Made by a program: the position numbers and the translations under genes. The notes beneath the pieces are model-generated. The model was not told the origin of the DNA and did no database searches. It saw only the letters and a list, made by a program, of their open reading frames with translations. Positions 21,651 through 40,189 of a DNA stretch of 64,000 nt are shown piece by piece. Source of the DNA: Pagrus major (Eukaryota > Chordata > Actinopteri > Spariformes > Sparidae); the NCBI RefSeq assembly GCF_040436345.1, contig NC_133223.1, positions 24,926,410 to 24,990,409 of the forward strand. Reading direction: 5' to 3'. Position 1 is the first letter of the stretch, and each line of letters starts with the position of its first letter.

Positions 21651-23315
21651 ATGATCCACGCGTACTGCATAATACTCCTCTTTCAGCTGCTCTCTCCTAC
21701 TGGTAAGATGGAAATGACTATAAACTATAAATGATTATGAGGATTTTGCATTTTGTATTCTGCGTTTTAGTGTACCTTCTCTCGTCATGTAAGGTGCTTC
21801 TGAGAGTGGCATCGTGAATGGTAAAGTTGCAAAGCCTCATTCCAGACCCTACATGGCATCACTCCAGTTTCATGAACAGCACTCATGTGGAGGGATACTT
21901 GTTCGGGAGGACTTTGTCCTGACTGCTGCACACTGTGAAGAGTGAGTTCAAGAAGAAAGTTTTTTTTTTGTCACAATCAGTTAAAAATCCTAATGGGCAC
22001 TACTTATTTACAGTAAGATAATTATTGTATTCCCATTACTGATTACTTGTCGTTTGCAAATGATTCCTTACTTGCTTTTAATAGTTTAATGTTGTATCAT
22101 TCATATATCATATTATTGTTTAGAAAAAAAGAGATATTTTCATTTGTATTTCAAAGTCAGTGTAGCTATATTAGACTTATATTAGATCATTCATTTTTCC
22201 ATTCCCTTTCAAAATGTTAAGTGCTAAGTATAACTGACAAGTAAATGTTTTTACATTGTTCATTGTTACATTTGTTCCCTTGTTTGTCAGAAAAGCAGAA
22301 AAAATGATGGTGGTTCTTGGAGCACATGACATAAGCAAGAAAGAGAAAAGTCAACAACGGATCCAAGTGGCAGAGTACATTAAACATCCAAAATACGATG
22401 GAGGATATCACTATGACATCATGTTACTGAAGGTAAATAAAACTGTGTAGAAGTTCATCTAAGCTATTAATTGTTAAATTAATTTCTGTGTAAAGTAGTT
22501 TATATAATGTAGTTGATGCTGTTATCTCAGTTTGGGTTTCTCCTGTCTTTTGTAGAGTTGAAGCTGCACAAAGTGATTTAACACATTTGCAGTGAAGCTG
22601 GTGAGGATGTGGGGTCGAAGTGCTTTAGCTAAAACCTCAATGTTGCTCTAAGAGGAAATAAACACACATTGAATTATCCGACAGATACATTGTTAAAACA
22701 ACAAAAGAAGCAAACTGCTGCGTCATCCAGTCCTTCTCTGCTCTCTTTTACAGTTGCAAAAGAACGCCGTGCTCAATAAGTTTGTGAAAACTATCGGACT
22801 ACCGAAGAAAAAAGGGGAAATCCCAGCCAACATCAAATGTGCCGTGGCTGGATGGGGCAGAACTGGACAGGACGAGCCCGCCTCGGTTGTGCTGAAGGAG
22901 AACACAGAGAAGATGCAATCCAACTCTAAGTGCAAACAGATATGGCAACAATACTTTGATGAAGATCACATGATATGCACCAAATTCACCAGAAAGGCAG
23001 GAGGGATATGCCAGGTAAACCTGAGACAAGTACATGTACCACTATATACAACTAAATACATCAATAATGCTTCAAACATGGAGAAAACTGTTTTCCTTTA
23101 TTCATGCAAAACAGGTAATCTCAATCTTTCTGTTGCCTTTTTCGTAGGGTGATTCTGGCGGACCACTCATCTGCAACAGCAAGCCTCAGGGTATAACAGC
23201 TTTCACCTTTGAAGATGATTGTAATGATCCCAAGTACCCCCATGTCTTCACTAAAGTAAATTACTTTATCCCCTGGATTAAGGAAGTGATGAAGGGAAAG
23301 AGGAATGTTGCATGA
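21651..23315 (+). CDS. granzyme-like serine protease, copy 2
   Basis: Exons 21651-21702, 21794-21941, 22291-22432, 22754-23014 and 23148-23315 have the same sizes and phases as copy 1, giving 256 aa. His64, Asp109, Ser204, Gly198 (position 189) and the cysteines are all kept, so an active enzyme is expected. It differs from copy 1 at roughly two dozen residues. These cluster at FDRNHS to FHEQHS, KPKKMT to KAEKMM, DGKFDY to DGGYHY and QFPFEC to QSNSKC, which include surface loops near the substrate cleft. Silent differences number only about eight. The 3' end faces rabl3, whose stop codon lies 485 bases beyond this stop. Confidence 0.92.
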
Positions 23316-23670
23316 GCCACTCATTCATAGGCTAAGAATACTTCCCTTTCTTCACTTACTTACTTAACATGGATTAGTAAAGCAAACATTTAGAGAGAAT
23401 TAATGGTTTTAGTTTTGAAAAATAATTCATTAAGCTGGGTTTTGTGAATGTTCTGCATGTGGAAAGAAAAGCACAAAAGATTGTATCGGGGGAATTTAAA
23501 ACTTTAAATTTACAGCATTTCTTTTCACATTATCTCGCTAAAGCTCTTCATTTGTAAAATTCCTGTGCAACTATGTACATATTCATCCGTATCATGCTAC
23601 AATTCAGTGTTTTGCAGCACAAGTTTAAGTCTTCATATAATAGCAGGTGAAAAAATGGCTTTGATTTAAG

Positions 23671-23676
23671 AATAAA
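23671..23676 (+). terminator. poly(A) signal, granzyme copy 2
   Basis: AATAAA lies 356 bases past the stop codon and about 125 bases short of the rabl3 stop codon on the opposite strand. Confidence 0.55.
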
Positions 23677-23799
23677 TGGCAGTGAGAAAAAGAAACAGTA
23701 GGCGGAGGGGCGGTGGAGCAGACATAGAAAGTCTGATAGTGAGTGTGATGGTTTGGACAAGCCAAAAAGCATTTACACTCAAGCCACAGACCACTGCTG

Positions 23800-26700
23800 T
23801 CAGTCATAGTGCAAACTTTTGAAGTTGAAGCGTTTTCTGTCTGTGAAGCCCGTCATCTGCAGAGAAAGAGAAAGAAATTTGCTATTTTAAAAGAAACAGT
23901 TGACCTTAAACTCTTTTTACCAAAATAATTATGACGTTGTATTTGCTGATGTTATTTTTTTATGACTGAAATAAAGACTGGCTCACCTGACTTGGATCTC
24001 TTGTGAAATATCTTTTCTCTATTACCTGTTGTTAGGAGAGAGGTTGAGATTGGGAGGTTAAAGTCTTGTTAAATACAAAACACACATATGTACATTGAAA
24101 AAGGGAATTTTGTACTAAAAAAGACAGGTTAACAGGTTACGAACTTAGTGCAAGTCAATGATACAAGAAATTACATGATTTATATAGTATGTCATAAAAT
24201 ACTGGTTATATTTTTATATAATCATGTTAAAAAATCTTTGTCTTACATTTATTAAAAAAATATACTCAGATACTGTCATATTCACAATGAAACTCAATTT
24301 GCCAACAAAGTATTGTTTCCTCGCATAACACTATGATTTGAGCACTGCATATATACTAAATGATTGTACATTAAATAATAAATGTAAATGTCAGCAAGTA
24401 TCTCACAGATTTGAGAAGGCTGAATACATTTGTCCACGTGGTAAATGTGATGGTTTCCGCTCCCCTCATTAAAACCACACCAGAGAGAGTCTACGTGTAT
24501 AAATCTCCTTCTTGGTCTCGAAAGAAACAGTAAATAAACTGTACGTGACATTACAGGACTCTGGGTTTCTCACCTTGTCAAAGAACCTGCTAAGTTTCAC
24601 TGCATTTGAGGTGCCTGCAGCGAGGTATCTGGGGTTGGTGCAGTCCTGGGAAAACACATTAGCACTTCAGCCACAAACCTCAGAGAAAGTGAGTCTCTTC
24701 TGTCTAAGGGGAAATCTTGAAACATTGTGAGTGTTATTAGAGCTTCTTTCAGATGGTTCTGATCACATGTGGGGGGGTTTTGTAGAGAAAATGAAAAAAA
24801 TAAATAAATCTATATGTCTCCTATGATGTCTTCTTTAATACTACTGCTAGATGTCAGCAAAGGCAGACATTTTCATACCATACACACAGTGTGACTAGAA
24901 GTTTTTTTGTTTTTTCTGAATGTTTTTCCAATAAAAAAGTTATAGCACATAAGGCCGCTGTAGCTCTATTCAATCGATTTATGAATATGTATTTTTCTAT
25001 TTCAGAGAATTAGAGAGCTCTTTGTATACACCAATGAGGATGGGTTTAGGGGTAATATCATATTTGCCAATCTCCTACATGCAAATTTAATATTGAAGTT
25101 TACTCCCCATTTCACTGATCCATAATTATCCTGTTTTCCATTCATCACTATTTCTTTGAAGCATGTTCTAACATTTCATCATGTCATCATGTTTGGATAA
25201 TTTACTGGGGGATCTACAGGGTTGCTTGGATTACTGAGAATCAAGGAAAAGTCTCCCTCAACGTGCTCTTAATGGTCAGAAATTAAGCAACCAAGATAAA
25301 AACAGTCACTCTTCACTTTCGTCTTTCAGATCATTATTTTCCGACACTGTTCCCTCTCTCTTTCATGTACCAGATGTCAAATACCCCTCGAGCACTTGCA
25401 GCCTTATTTGTCTTGTTATAGCTGAACAATGTTTTTATGGAACACTTTTGTAACAGAGACCTCTGTTTTAAAGCCAAAAGGCCACACCAAAACACCTTAA
25501 TGAAGCCAGCGATGATACAGATTTCATGTTTGACAGAGGCTTAAGGTCAAAGCAAGTACAAATAAACAAATGTTGGCCTACGAGATTGATCTCCTCTGCG
25601 TTGAAGTCTTCAGACAGGAAGGCTGTCCGAGTGAGAACTTCACTTCTTTTGTTCTCCGGGATCTGGTCAAACTTTGTGCCAATCAGCAGCAAAGGCACAG
25701 GGTTCTCAGCAAACTGCTCTCTATCGTAGTCCCTGCAGAGAGGAAAGATATCAGAATTTACACAACTGCGTCAGTGTGGATAAATCTGAGCATAAACACT
25801 GAATAAATAAATAAATACCCGTGTCTACATACCCATTTGAGACTATAACTCCTGTTGGAGACGAATCCTTGTTTAAAGCTTCTAGTGACCAGCGGTAAAG
25901 ATTCTGAGACGATTTCTTATTTGTTAAATCGTGAACCAACATAATTCCTGAAGAACAAAAACATCCAGAAGTAAATACTAGCAATCATAATTGTTTCATA
26001 TTTTTTATAATAATCACATAGAATCATCTTCACCGTTAACTGAATTGTAGAAGACGGCTCTGGTGCTTTTAACACTGCTGGCACTGCCAATCGATCCTCC
26101 GACATCCCAGAGTTCAATGTAGTAGGTTTTCTCCTCCGGGGTTCCCTCCTTATAGTCTTGGACCTGTGGGTGAATAAGTATTCAATTATTTTAATACATT
26201 AGGATGGAATATTAAAATGTTAAGATTTTATTGATCCTTGGGGGAAAATAAACAAACCACTCAGAAGTAAATAATGCAGTAATGTTATGCTATATGAAGT
26301 ATGTATGTAATGTATCAGAAGCTGATTTAGAAGGCCAGAAGTATCATTTTAGAGCTTATCTCATTGAAGGGTTTGATCTGCTTACCCGAACATCCACAGA
26401 GCAACCAACAGTCCACGATGGATTTCCTAACACCTGATTCTGACATAGCAGATGGACCAAGGAGGACTTACCCACCCCTGCAAAAACAAGAGAAAGGTGG
26501 GTGGATGACTGACAGTTTTGATGCGATCAATATGAATTACAAGGACACACATTTTGGCTTTCAGTCCCTTTTCAGTCTTGATATAGGACTAGCTCTATAA
26601 ATTCACTACTGCTGATTACAAGGCAATGAAGACGTGTATCACTTTTATATGACAACAAACCTTCATTGAAAAAACACGTCAGTTTAAAATACCCTTCGTT

Positions 26701-27194
26701 TCCATCAAAGCAAATACCATATACAGCATCAGTAAATATCTCTACCGGGATTTTGGGAGTCCCTCTTTCATTCGGCATATATGTTTCTATAAAATTTCAA
26801 CTTTTGGTGTCGATTCGTCTTAAACTAAGCAGTCTCCTTACACGCAAATGCACTACTTGGGTCAGCAGCGACCACGGTGAAAAATGTATGCTTTTAAATC
26901 AAGCATTACTTCCCGGCCCACCCTTATCCCGAATTCAACAACAGACACGACAATTATGTTGCGTCAGGTGTGTAGCTAGGTTCAGTGAACCACAGCAACA
27001 GACTTCTGTCATGAGTTTGAAGTCCCTTAATTGAAGATTAAAAGGGTTGCAAACCAGAAGACATTTGCCGAGAGTAAACAAATGCCTTTACAAATAAGCA
27101 TACACTTTTATATAAAAGTCTGAATTGAGAAAATGGTACTTAACTTACCAGAATCTCCTAAAACTAATACTTTTACCCTGTCAAGAGAAGCCAT
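23800..27194 (-). CDS. rabl3: Rab-like protein 3, complete, eight coding exons
   Basis: Exons on the minus strand, in order: 27194-27149, 26477-26386, 26163-26034, 25947-25833, 25732-25582, 24645-24574, 24025-23987 and 23856-23800. They join in phase to 233 aa, close to the 236 aa of human RABL3. RABL3 is a Ras-superfamily small GTPase that works as a dimer and is linked to KRAS prenylation and to lymphoid development (family knowledge). Visible motifs are the start [16 protein letters not shown], the P-loop GDSGVGKSS (13-21), WDVGG (65-69), [23 protein letters not shown] with the TKxD base motif (147-150), [24 protein letters not shown], and the ending [10 protein letters not shown]. There is no CAAX box, as usual for RABL3. 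Exons 7-8 lie in the duplicated unit, and stray copies are at 20854-21080. Exon 6 could read on for 34 codons if its donor were skipped. Confidence 0.95.
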
Positions 27195-27604
27195 TTTTTT
27201 TGGTGACAGCGGCGTCCCGGAAGAAAACAGTGAAAACCCCGCCTCCGAGTATCTATTTGTCGAATCTGATTGGTTACAAGGCGACGGAGAGGAAGCGAAG
27301 CTATTCGTCAACGTCTACATCAGTCAACATTCCTTGTGTTTCTATTGGCTAGTGAGAGCAAATTTCCTAGCTCGGCCATTGGAAATGACGAAAACCTTTG
27401 TTGCAGTTTTTTGGTTTTGTTTCCGGGGTTGTCTTTTCAGCATAAGTCAGGAAGCATGCTAGCTTACCTAACAGTTTAAGAAACTGAGACGGGCAAATGT
27501 TTCAGGCGAATTATAGATGTCTTTATTAAAGGCAAAGACAGCGTACTCTGAAATGACTTAAGGAGGCGGTGACTTTAGCGGAAGATAACGTTAAAGAGTG
27601 TCGG
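27195..27604. promoter_or_regulatory. divergent promoter of rabl3 and gtf2e1, with gtf2e1 5' noncoding exon
   Basis: The region contains several CCAAT-type boxes in both orientations (GATTGGTT near 27267, CTATTGGC near 27341, GCCATTGG near 27375) and CG-rich pieces, with no convincing TATA box. rabl3 begins at its left edge. A donor TCGG|GTAAGG (GT at about 27605) fits the end of a gtf2e1 untranslated exon, with the matching acceptor CTCCATAG just before 28190. Head-to-head rabl3/gtf2e1 is the known vertebrate arrangement. Confidence 0.65.
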
Positions 27605-28195
27605 GTAAGGTTGGCATTAAGTGGCTAACGGTTTTCTGCAAACTAGCTAGCTAACTTCATGCTTGCTTAGTTAGCGTAGGGTAACATAGGGAAGCTATAA
27701 GTTAAGCTAACGAGCGACTGGTAAAGCAATTTATATGTTACTCATTAACTAAAATATCCTCACCAGTAGGTACAGCCAACATGCTGCCTCAATCTCCTTT
27801 TGTTTACTTTTGTTAGAGTTAGCTAATGGTAAGCTAAGTTGTGTTGCTACTATCCAACAGCCAGTCTGGCAGTGTAGTCAAATCTGGCAACCCTGAGTGT
27901 ATGTAAGCACAAAACACCAGGACTTGATATAAATTTAAAGGCAGAGATAATGCATTTAAAGAAACTCTTAAAGGAAAGGATAAAGTAAGATCAGGTACTG
28001 AGTAGTTTCCTTATATTCATGCTACCTCTGAATTTAACCTTATCTTCCTCACAAGCTTTGTTTGATTAAGTTGCCTACCTACTGATTTATGCATCATGAT
28101 GTATCTGGCACCTCTCCCCACCTTGTTCCCCTAAAGTTCCTGCCTGCTGTCTCAGATCTTTACACAGGAGGTCTCATCTCTCTCCATAGGTGAAG

Positions 28196-34034
<5,839 letters not shown>

Positions 34035-34638
34035 ATGAACACACAGTTTATATTTGCATACAAACAGGATGAAACAATTTGATGGTTCCTGAATGTGTAC
34101 TTCAATAAGTGATACCAGAGGAAATATTTTTGGACTTCTCTGCTGCTCAAGTATTTACAACTGGCATCGTGCTCCTGAATTATAAAAACAAAGAGGACAT
34201 GCTTTGACAGTGTTGAGAAAGTGATCACACCTTGAGTATTCGGTCCTCAGTATTTAATATTCTCAGTCAGCAATCCAGAAGGGAGCGTGCCAGCTGCAGT
34301 TTGCCAACATGTTTTCTGTTAGTTGTGTTGTCTTCTTTTCATTCCAGCTCTAATTTTAACAAGCTGTCTTACACCTGTGACATTTGGCTATATATTTCAG
34401 TTCTTACTACTCATATGTATAACTACATTGATTACGTTTTGGGCTGTGAGCTCTGCCAAAGGACCTCTGAGTGCAGCAGTACTGTGGCTGAATGTAAGCA
34501 GTGTGATACTGTAGTCTGATGCTGCTACAAGGTGTGAGGTTGAGTATTTTCTGTTTCAAGTTCATCTCAAGCAAGAGGAACAAGAAGATAAGGACGAATT
34601 GATGTACAGTAAAGCATTTGTTATTCTGAACAATCTGT

Positions 34639-34644
34639 AATAAA
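34639..34644 (+). terminator. poly(A) signal of gtf2e1
   Basis: AATAAA lies 605 bases past the stop codon; no earlier canonical signal was noticed. Confidence 0.5.
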
Positions 34645-37600
34645 AAGAAACTGCAGTACAGTATTTGTATAACAATGTGGATATGGAGTGAGTATTTGAA
34701 CAAGAGGTTGCACTTACAAGCAATTCATAATATAAAAGTAAGGGGGCACTGTAACATCTGTGGACAAGGGTGCTCTGATATTTGTACTAAATTATAACCT
34801 GAAACTATAGGTGACCTTCAACATAGCAAATCACACACAGTTTATTAGATCTGTTATCAGCTGTCCGTTAGAAATTCAGAGACACAGTTAAATCATCTTG
34901 TGGAAACGAGGGCTGTACATAATTTTTAGTTAGATTAAATTATAATCACATCATTGAAACATGTTTCTCGTCTGCTTTTTAATTCTCTACATAGTATTAT
35001 TCTTCCTGCTAACGTGTGCAGGAGGCTAATGGTCAAACCACATTTCTCCGACTAATGCACAGGTTAAGATATTCCTTTATTTTGCATCAGTAGTAAAGTG
35101 AAATTATACTTATTTTTCTAAAAAAACAACCAATTTAAATAAATGTGAAACATCATCAAAAATACTTGTCAGAGCAGGACCTCCTGCTGATACTGACGAA
35201 TATTTGCACCCCAGATGTTGGTGCCAGAGGATTTGTTTTACCATTCATAATGTGATAAATATAATCTTATTTTACCAGGTGTCTACAAGTCTTAAAAAAA
35301 AGTCAAACTGCCTTCAATTTTATAAATGTTAAACTTTAAAACTTTGAATGTGTGAGGTCGTAATTGCCAAATTTTTCATCTAATTTCATTATTATTATTC
35401 ATTTTTATTATTTTTGTCAAAATGAGTGGAGCTCTTTTGTGTGAAAGTTCACAAATCTTTGAACCTTAAACTTGACTTACTGTAATAATACTTGCCCAAG
35501 CCTGCAATGTTTTATCCAAAAATTCATCCTAAATTTGGTTTAAAATTATCTTAAAAAGGTCTATAATAAGATTAAATGTTAGTGCCTGATACTTGTAGAC
35601 ACTCTGTAACATGTTTTATATGGTGGATCAATTAAAAAAAGAATAATAAAGCATTATGAATTTAAAAAATTGCTATGTCACAATTGTTACCCATGGCTAC
35701 CAATGCATATCCAAATCCTCTTCAGTATCTAGTCACAGTCAGAGTTTATTCCATAATCAAGAATTATAAAAAAACAGTCAATCAATAATTACAGACATTT
35801 TCATTTTCATTTTTAAGAGAAATGGAGGATATAAATCCGACAACAGGGAAAAATAACATCAATTTCCGCTCTATGGTCATATCTCACCAGTGAGACCTTT
35901 CCTGTCTTGTCGGGTCATGTCCAGGTGAAAATTATTCACTGAGGCAGTCCCTGCAGGGGGTAAACACATTCCCAGTTCTGCTCCAGTTCTGCTCCAGCAG
36001 GATAAAGGATGTTTTATTATGTGGCTTTCCAAATAATGACCTCTTCTTTGATGTAACCACAGTAACCCACGGCGCCCAGTGACCCACTCATAACAGGGGC
36101 AATTTCACCTCAAAGCCAAAGTCTGAATACTGACATGGGCTTGGCATTTACTGAAAACAGGCCTCTTCAAACAAAAAGTTAAATGTTACACCTGTTAAGG
36201 TGCCAGCTGCGGTGAAATGTTTCCCCTCTCTGTTTGCTTTTTGAGATATATTTACTAGATTTATTTTTTTTTAATTATTGTAACTGTACTATGTGATTTT
36301 ATTGCATTCTAGTTATACATTTGCATCCTTTAAATTTAATCCAGTTGTTTTGCTAAATTATAGTGTGATGCAATGACATATAAAAATTGACTTTAAAAAG
36401 CTACATAGGCTGAAATATTCTTCATATGCCATGATAACAAACAAAAGCAATATGAAACAAACAGGATAACAATTTTGCTTTTCTCAAAAAAGTTGTAGAG
36501 GTTTTATTTTCTATTTTTCCAGCGAAACTAGTCCATGCCCTGGGAGCAAGATTGAGGACAATCATTTTAATGTAAATCTGCTCTTTGTTATGGAAACCCT
36601 GAGGGGCATGTGAGGACTTGAAGTTCCTGATGTTTTTTTTTTTACAAAACCAAACACACGAAAAATGAGCCCAACGAAAAATAATCATTTGTATTTTATT
36701 GTCATTTTATTTGGGTCGTCTAGGACAGCTAATGGAGTGTCCATGAAATGTTTTTTTACCCAAACCTAAAATGTCAGCCTGTGAGAATTGTGGACTTAAT
36801 CACATAAAGTCTGCACTGCCACAGAGCTGTGAGTAACTGCAGCAGGTTATGATATGCAAAAGACAAGAAAAGGGGTAAGGGAATATGTCAGCCATAGCCA
36901 TATACTGCACGTGAATACGTTGGTCTTTTTCTCCTGGCTGGTAGCAAAAAAGATTTCAAGAGACTTAACAGAAAGACAACAAAAAGAGCCTGTCTTTGCT
37001 AAACAACATTTAATCAAATTACTGTGTGTAATGTGAAAAGTGTTGAGTATTAACGGCTCTATTGAGATTTTTAGCCTCTTTCAGCTCTTGATTTGGTTTT
37101 ACATTTTCATTATGGTCTCACGACAACCTCCTGTGGGCAGCCTTTTCTAACAAAGGCTCTGATCAGCACGTATGCTACCTGCCCAGGACTAAAGGGCAGA
37201 CAGGCGAAGTTATTAAGCAGGTGGTGATCGGTGAACATAGTGGAGCATCCAGCTGCTAAATACTTGCACTATTTATCTCAGGAGCTGGTGTTGACCAAAG
37301 CAGAAGAGCAAATACTATTAGAATGCTTTAATTAAGGCCTGAAACATGATTGTAAATGAATGCTCATGGTGTGCCATGTCTGCTCGGTAAGTAGTGTGTA
37401 ATGTGTAAGTCAGTAACTGCTCTAGAGGACGAAGGTTAATTAAAAGCAGCAGATTGGTGCTATAGGAACACCTGCTGATAAATGATTTGTATTTCCATGG
37501 TAATAGGCTGTATTTTGGCTAGGTTTTCCTTATTACCTTTGGACTTTAACATCACTCAGTTATGCACCGCACATACTAATAATGTTACTGATTCAAATCC

Positions 37601-37679
37601 TTCACATTGTTCTTAAAATGTGTGTTGTTAGATATATTTTAATTGTAAAGTCATGTGTGTCTTCCTGTTTTGCAGGCTG

Positions 37680-37945
37680 TCAGTTCCAATAGAAGAAGAA
37701 GAAGAAACTTTATTCATTATATACATTCATACACTGAACTATGTAGTGAAACTGGTTCTCTGCATTAAACCCATCCCGGAGGAGCAGGTGGCATCCAACA
37801 TACAGCGCCCAGGGAGCAGCTCCAGATCTAAGCCAGTGCCTCGGTCAGGGGCACTGACTGAAGAATGACCATATATATATGTTGTGATGGTGGAGGAAAC
37901 CCACCCAAGTACAGGAAAAACATGCCAACTCCACACAGAGAGGCA
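37680..37945. repeat. SINE-like dispersed repeat
   Basis: Phrases AACTTTATTCATTATATACA, TAAACCCATCCCGGAGGAGC and GTACAGGAAAAACATGCCAA followed by CTCCACACAG occur in this order in a very common fish repeat. The open frame here is incidental. Confidence 0.55.
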
Positions 37946-38389
37946 CAGAAAGGAAATACATACTGTATATCATTAAAATATGTAATGTCACTGTTGTTTT
38001 CTGCCACATGACGTATTATTTCACTTTGCGGTCTGTTTTTAAGGGCAAAGTTAAAAATGGGAACATGTCCAGGGACAGCTCCAGCCAGGGACAGGACGCC
38101 AAAAATGGGGACAGTGCCCAGAAAACGGGGACGTCTGCTCACCTAACACCGCACACAACTCAGAACAGTAGCATGCCAAGCTAACGTAACCTGAACCAGT
38201 AATAATACCACCTGGCTATAACATGCAACCGATTAAACAACCAAACATCAAGCGAGCGCAACAACACGAGCCATAGCCAGTTAGCTAATTCAAATTCAGT
38301 CTAACAGCAAGAAGACCAACTACGCACCTGTCTTCAGGCATCTCGGCATCTTTCCCAAAGCTTTTGCCAACAACTAAAAGCCAATCCGA

Positions 38390-38660
38390 GATTTATTCTT
38401 ATCCAGCCTCTTGCTCGGTCACTCTCTTTTTCTCTTCTTAGCGTCCTCAGTTGACGTCCTCTCCTCTGGCATGATGTCTATAGAAGCTGTCGTGCCTGGC
38501 TCCGGTGGCCCACCAGCATTCTTGGCTAGGTCCCCAACACCGCGGGCCGGAAAATCTTCTCCTTCCGGCGGTCCAAAGCTCCTGTGATAGTGGTTCAAAC
38601 TCCAACTTTCTTCGGCGCTCTGAGCAACATCAGCTAGCTGCACTGCTAACTGAGCTAACT
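38390..38660. repeat. dispersed repeat family B, copy 1
   Basis: Shares CTTGCTYGGTCACT, a TCTTTTTCTCTT run, GCTRGGTCCCCA, GGTCCAAAGCTCCTGTG and a GCTAACTGAGCTAAC block with 40190-40860. The minus-strand frame of 74 codons across it is repeat-derived. Confidence 0.55.
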
Positions 38661-39449
38661 TGTTAACAGCAGCTACAGTGGTTGCTTGATTTTGAAGCTT
38701 TTATGTTGCTTTCATCTAAGCTAACATTTCCACCAGAAAAAGTGCTTGATGTACACATCATTTATACATGTGACCGCAGAACATCCTGTTCTTCTTGTTG
38801 GAGGATAGGACTGGTGATAGGTACACCAGACCCTGTGTAATGGCCAAGAGAAAAAAACTACTGGGCGTATTAGATTCAGGTGAAAATGTCACGCTCTGGA
38901 GTGGAGCTTGGTGAGGTCTGACACCACTGAGGTAGCCCTACAAGCCCATACATCCCTTTTAAGTTAGAGGATGGACACCTGTAGGGCAGAGCCTCAAAGG
39001 TCAGGATGAGAACGGGACCTGGCCTCATTAAAACATCCCCCACCAATCAGAAAAGCTCAATTAAAAACCCAACCTCACGCTGTGCCATTGATCTGCCAAG
39101 GCAAGCCAGAGTCTGGGGAGACAGGCGGGGTTACAGGGGGGGTGAACAGAACTCAGCAGGGAATCCACAAAGCTGTAGAAAATCGTGGTGCCTTGGAGAT
39201 CAGGTATGGCGTAGAGAGAAACGGTCATAGAGTTTAAACACGGAACAGAGTTTGAGCACATTAACCTTTATTATTATTATTATTATGTTTGCATTAATGT
39301 CTAAATATTCACTCATGCATGTGAGCTCATTTGTTTGGGAAATAAAGGGAATAATTTAACAGAGAGGGAATAAAGGTTAGAATCCAGGGAGAGAGCGGAA
39401 TTTCACTGGGACAGGATTTGGAGGGGTGTGGTGCAGAGCCGGTTTGGTT

Positions 39450-39452
<3 letters not shown>

Positions 39453-39478
<26 letters not shown>
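39453..39478. repeat. (TTTA)n microsatellite
   Basis: About seven TTTA units between 39449 and 39478. Confidence 0.85.
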
Positions 39479-39480
<2 letters not shown>

Positions 39481-40189
39481 TATGTGTGGGTGGAGACTGA
39501 CAAAGGCAGGTTGTAATGACTGATGCTTCGCGAGGTTAGCCTGAGAAGATTACATCAGGATTGATCGCTCCGAGGTGTCTCTGTCACTCTTCATCCAATA
39601 AAGCGGAAAGATTAACAGCCTAATGATCGACCCTGTTTGTCCGTCTGTCATTCAGCCTGCAATTCCCTTTCATCGCTGACTTTGAAATCTGAGCGCTCTT
39701 AAGAAGCTAACACCCTTTAATCTATCCATCCATTCAGCTTTATGTTTTTGGAGGTGCATGCAAACAAATTTAAAGACAGATTAATTGATTGTTTTATCGT
39801 GCTCCTCGAGCTGAAATTTCTCTTAAACACTATTGATTTCTAGGCACCACTTTATTAGGACAGTTACAGCACTGAGAGCTCTGCAGCCACAAGGCTGAGC
39901 AGCTAAAAATATTACAGCTTACTACATCTTCAGCTGAGGTAGCACTCACACTGGACAGCATCCTGGTGAAGCTCCTCACTGCCTGGTGAGATAAATCCTA
40001 CCAAGGCTGTGATGATTGTTCTATCTTATAGTGAAGCTTTCGCACATTTACCCGTGTCATTAAAAACTTCTGACTAAAATTCCTGCAGTCTGAGCCTCAT
40101 CTGTGACACGGTTGTGGCAGTATTGATGTGGTTAAATTGATGTAATGGATCGTGCATTTGTGATCACCCTCTTACTTCACATCCTTCAT

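Larger units (their letters stand above)
21393..24299. repeat. tandem segmental duplication, unit 2
   Basis: Second copy of the 2.93-kb unit. Its right edge falls in the intron between rabl3 exons 6 and 7, where similarity to unit 1 stops after AAACTCAATT. Because the right edge is inside rabl3, this unit supplies the working 3' end of that gene. Confidence 0.92.

Noticed and set aside
24469-24573. Read-through of rabl3 exon 6 into a 34-codon tail, giving a 236-aa protein like the human length
   Set aside because: The tail has no resemblance to RABL3, a good donor (AAG|GTGAGA) ends the exon, and the true exons 7 and 8 were found at 23987-24025 and 23800-23856.
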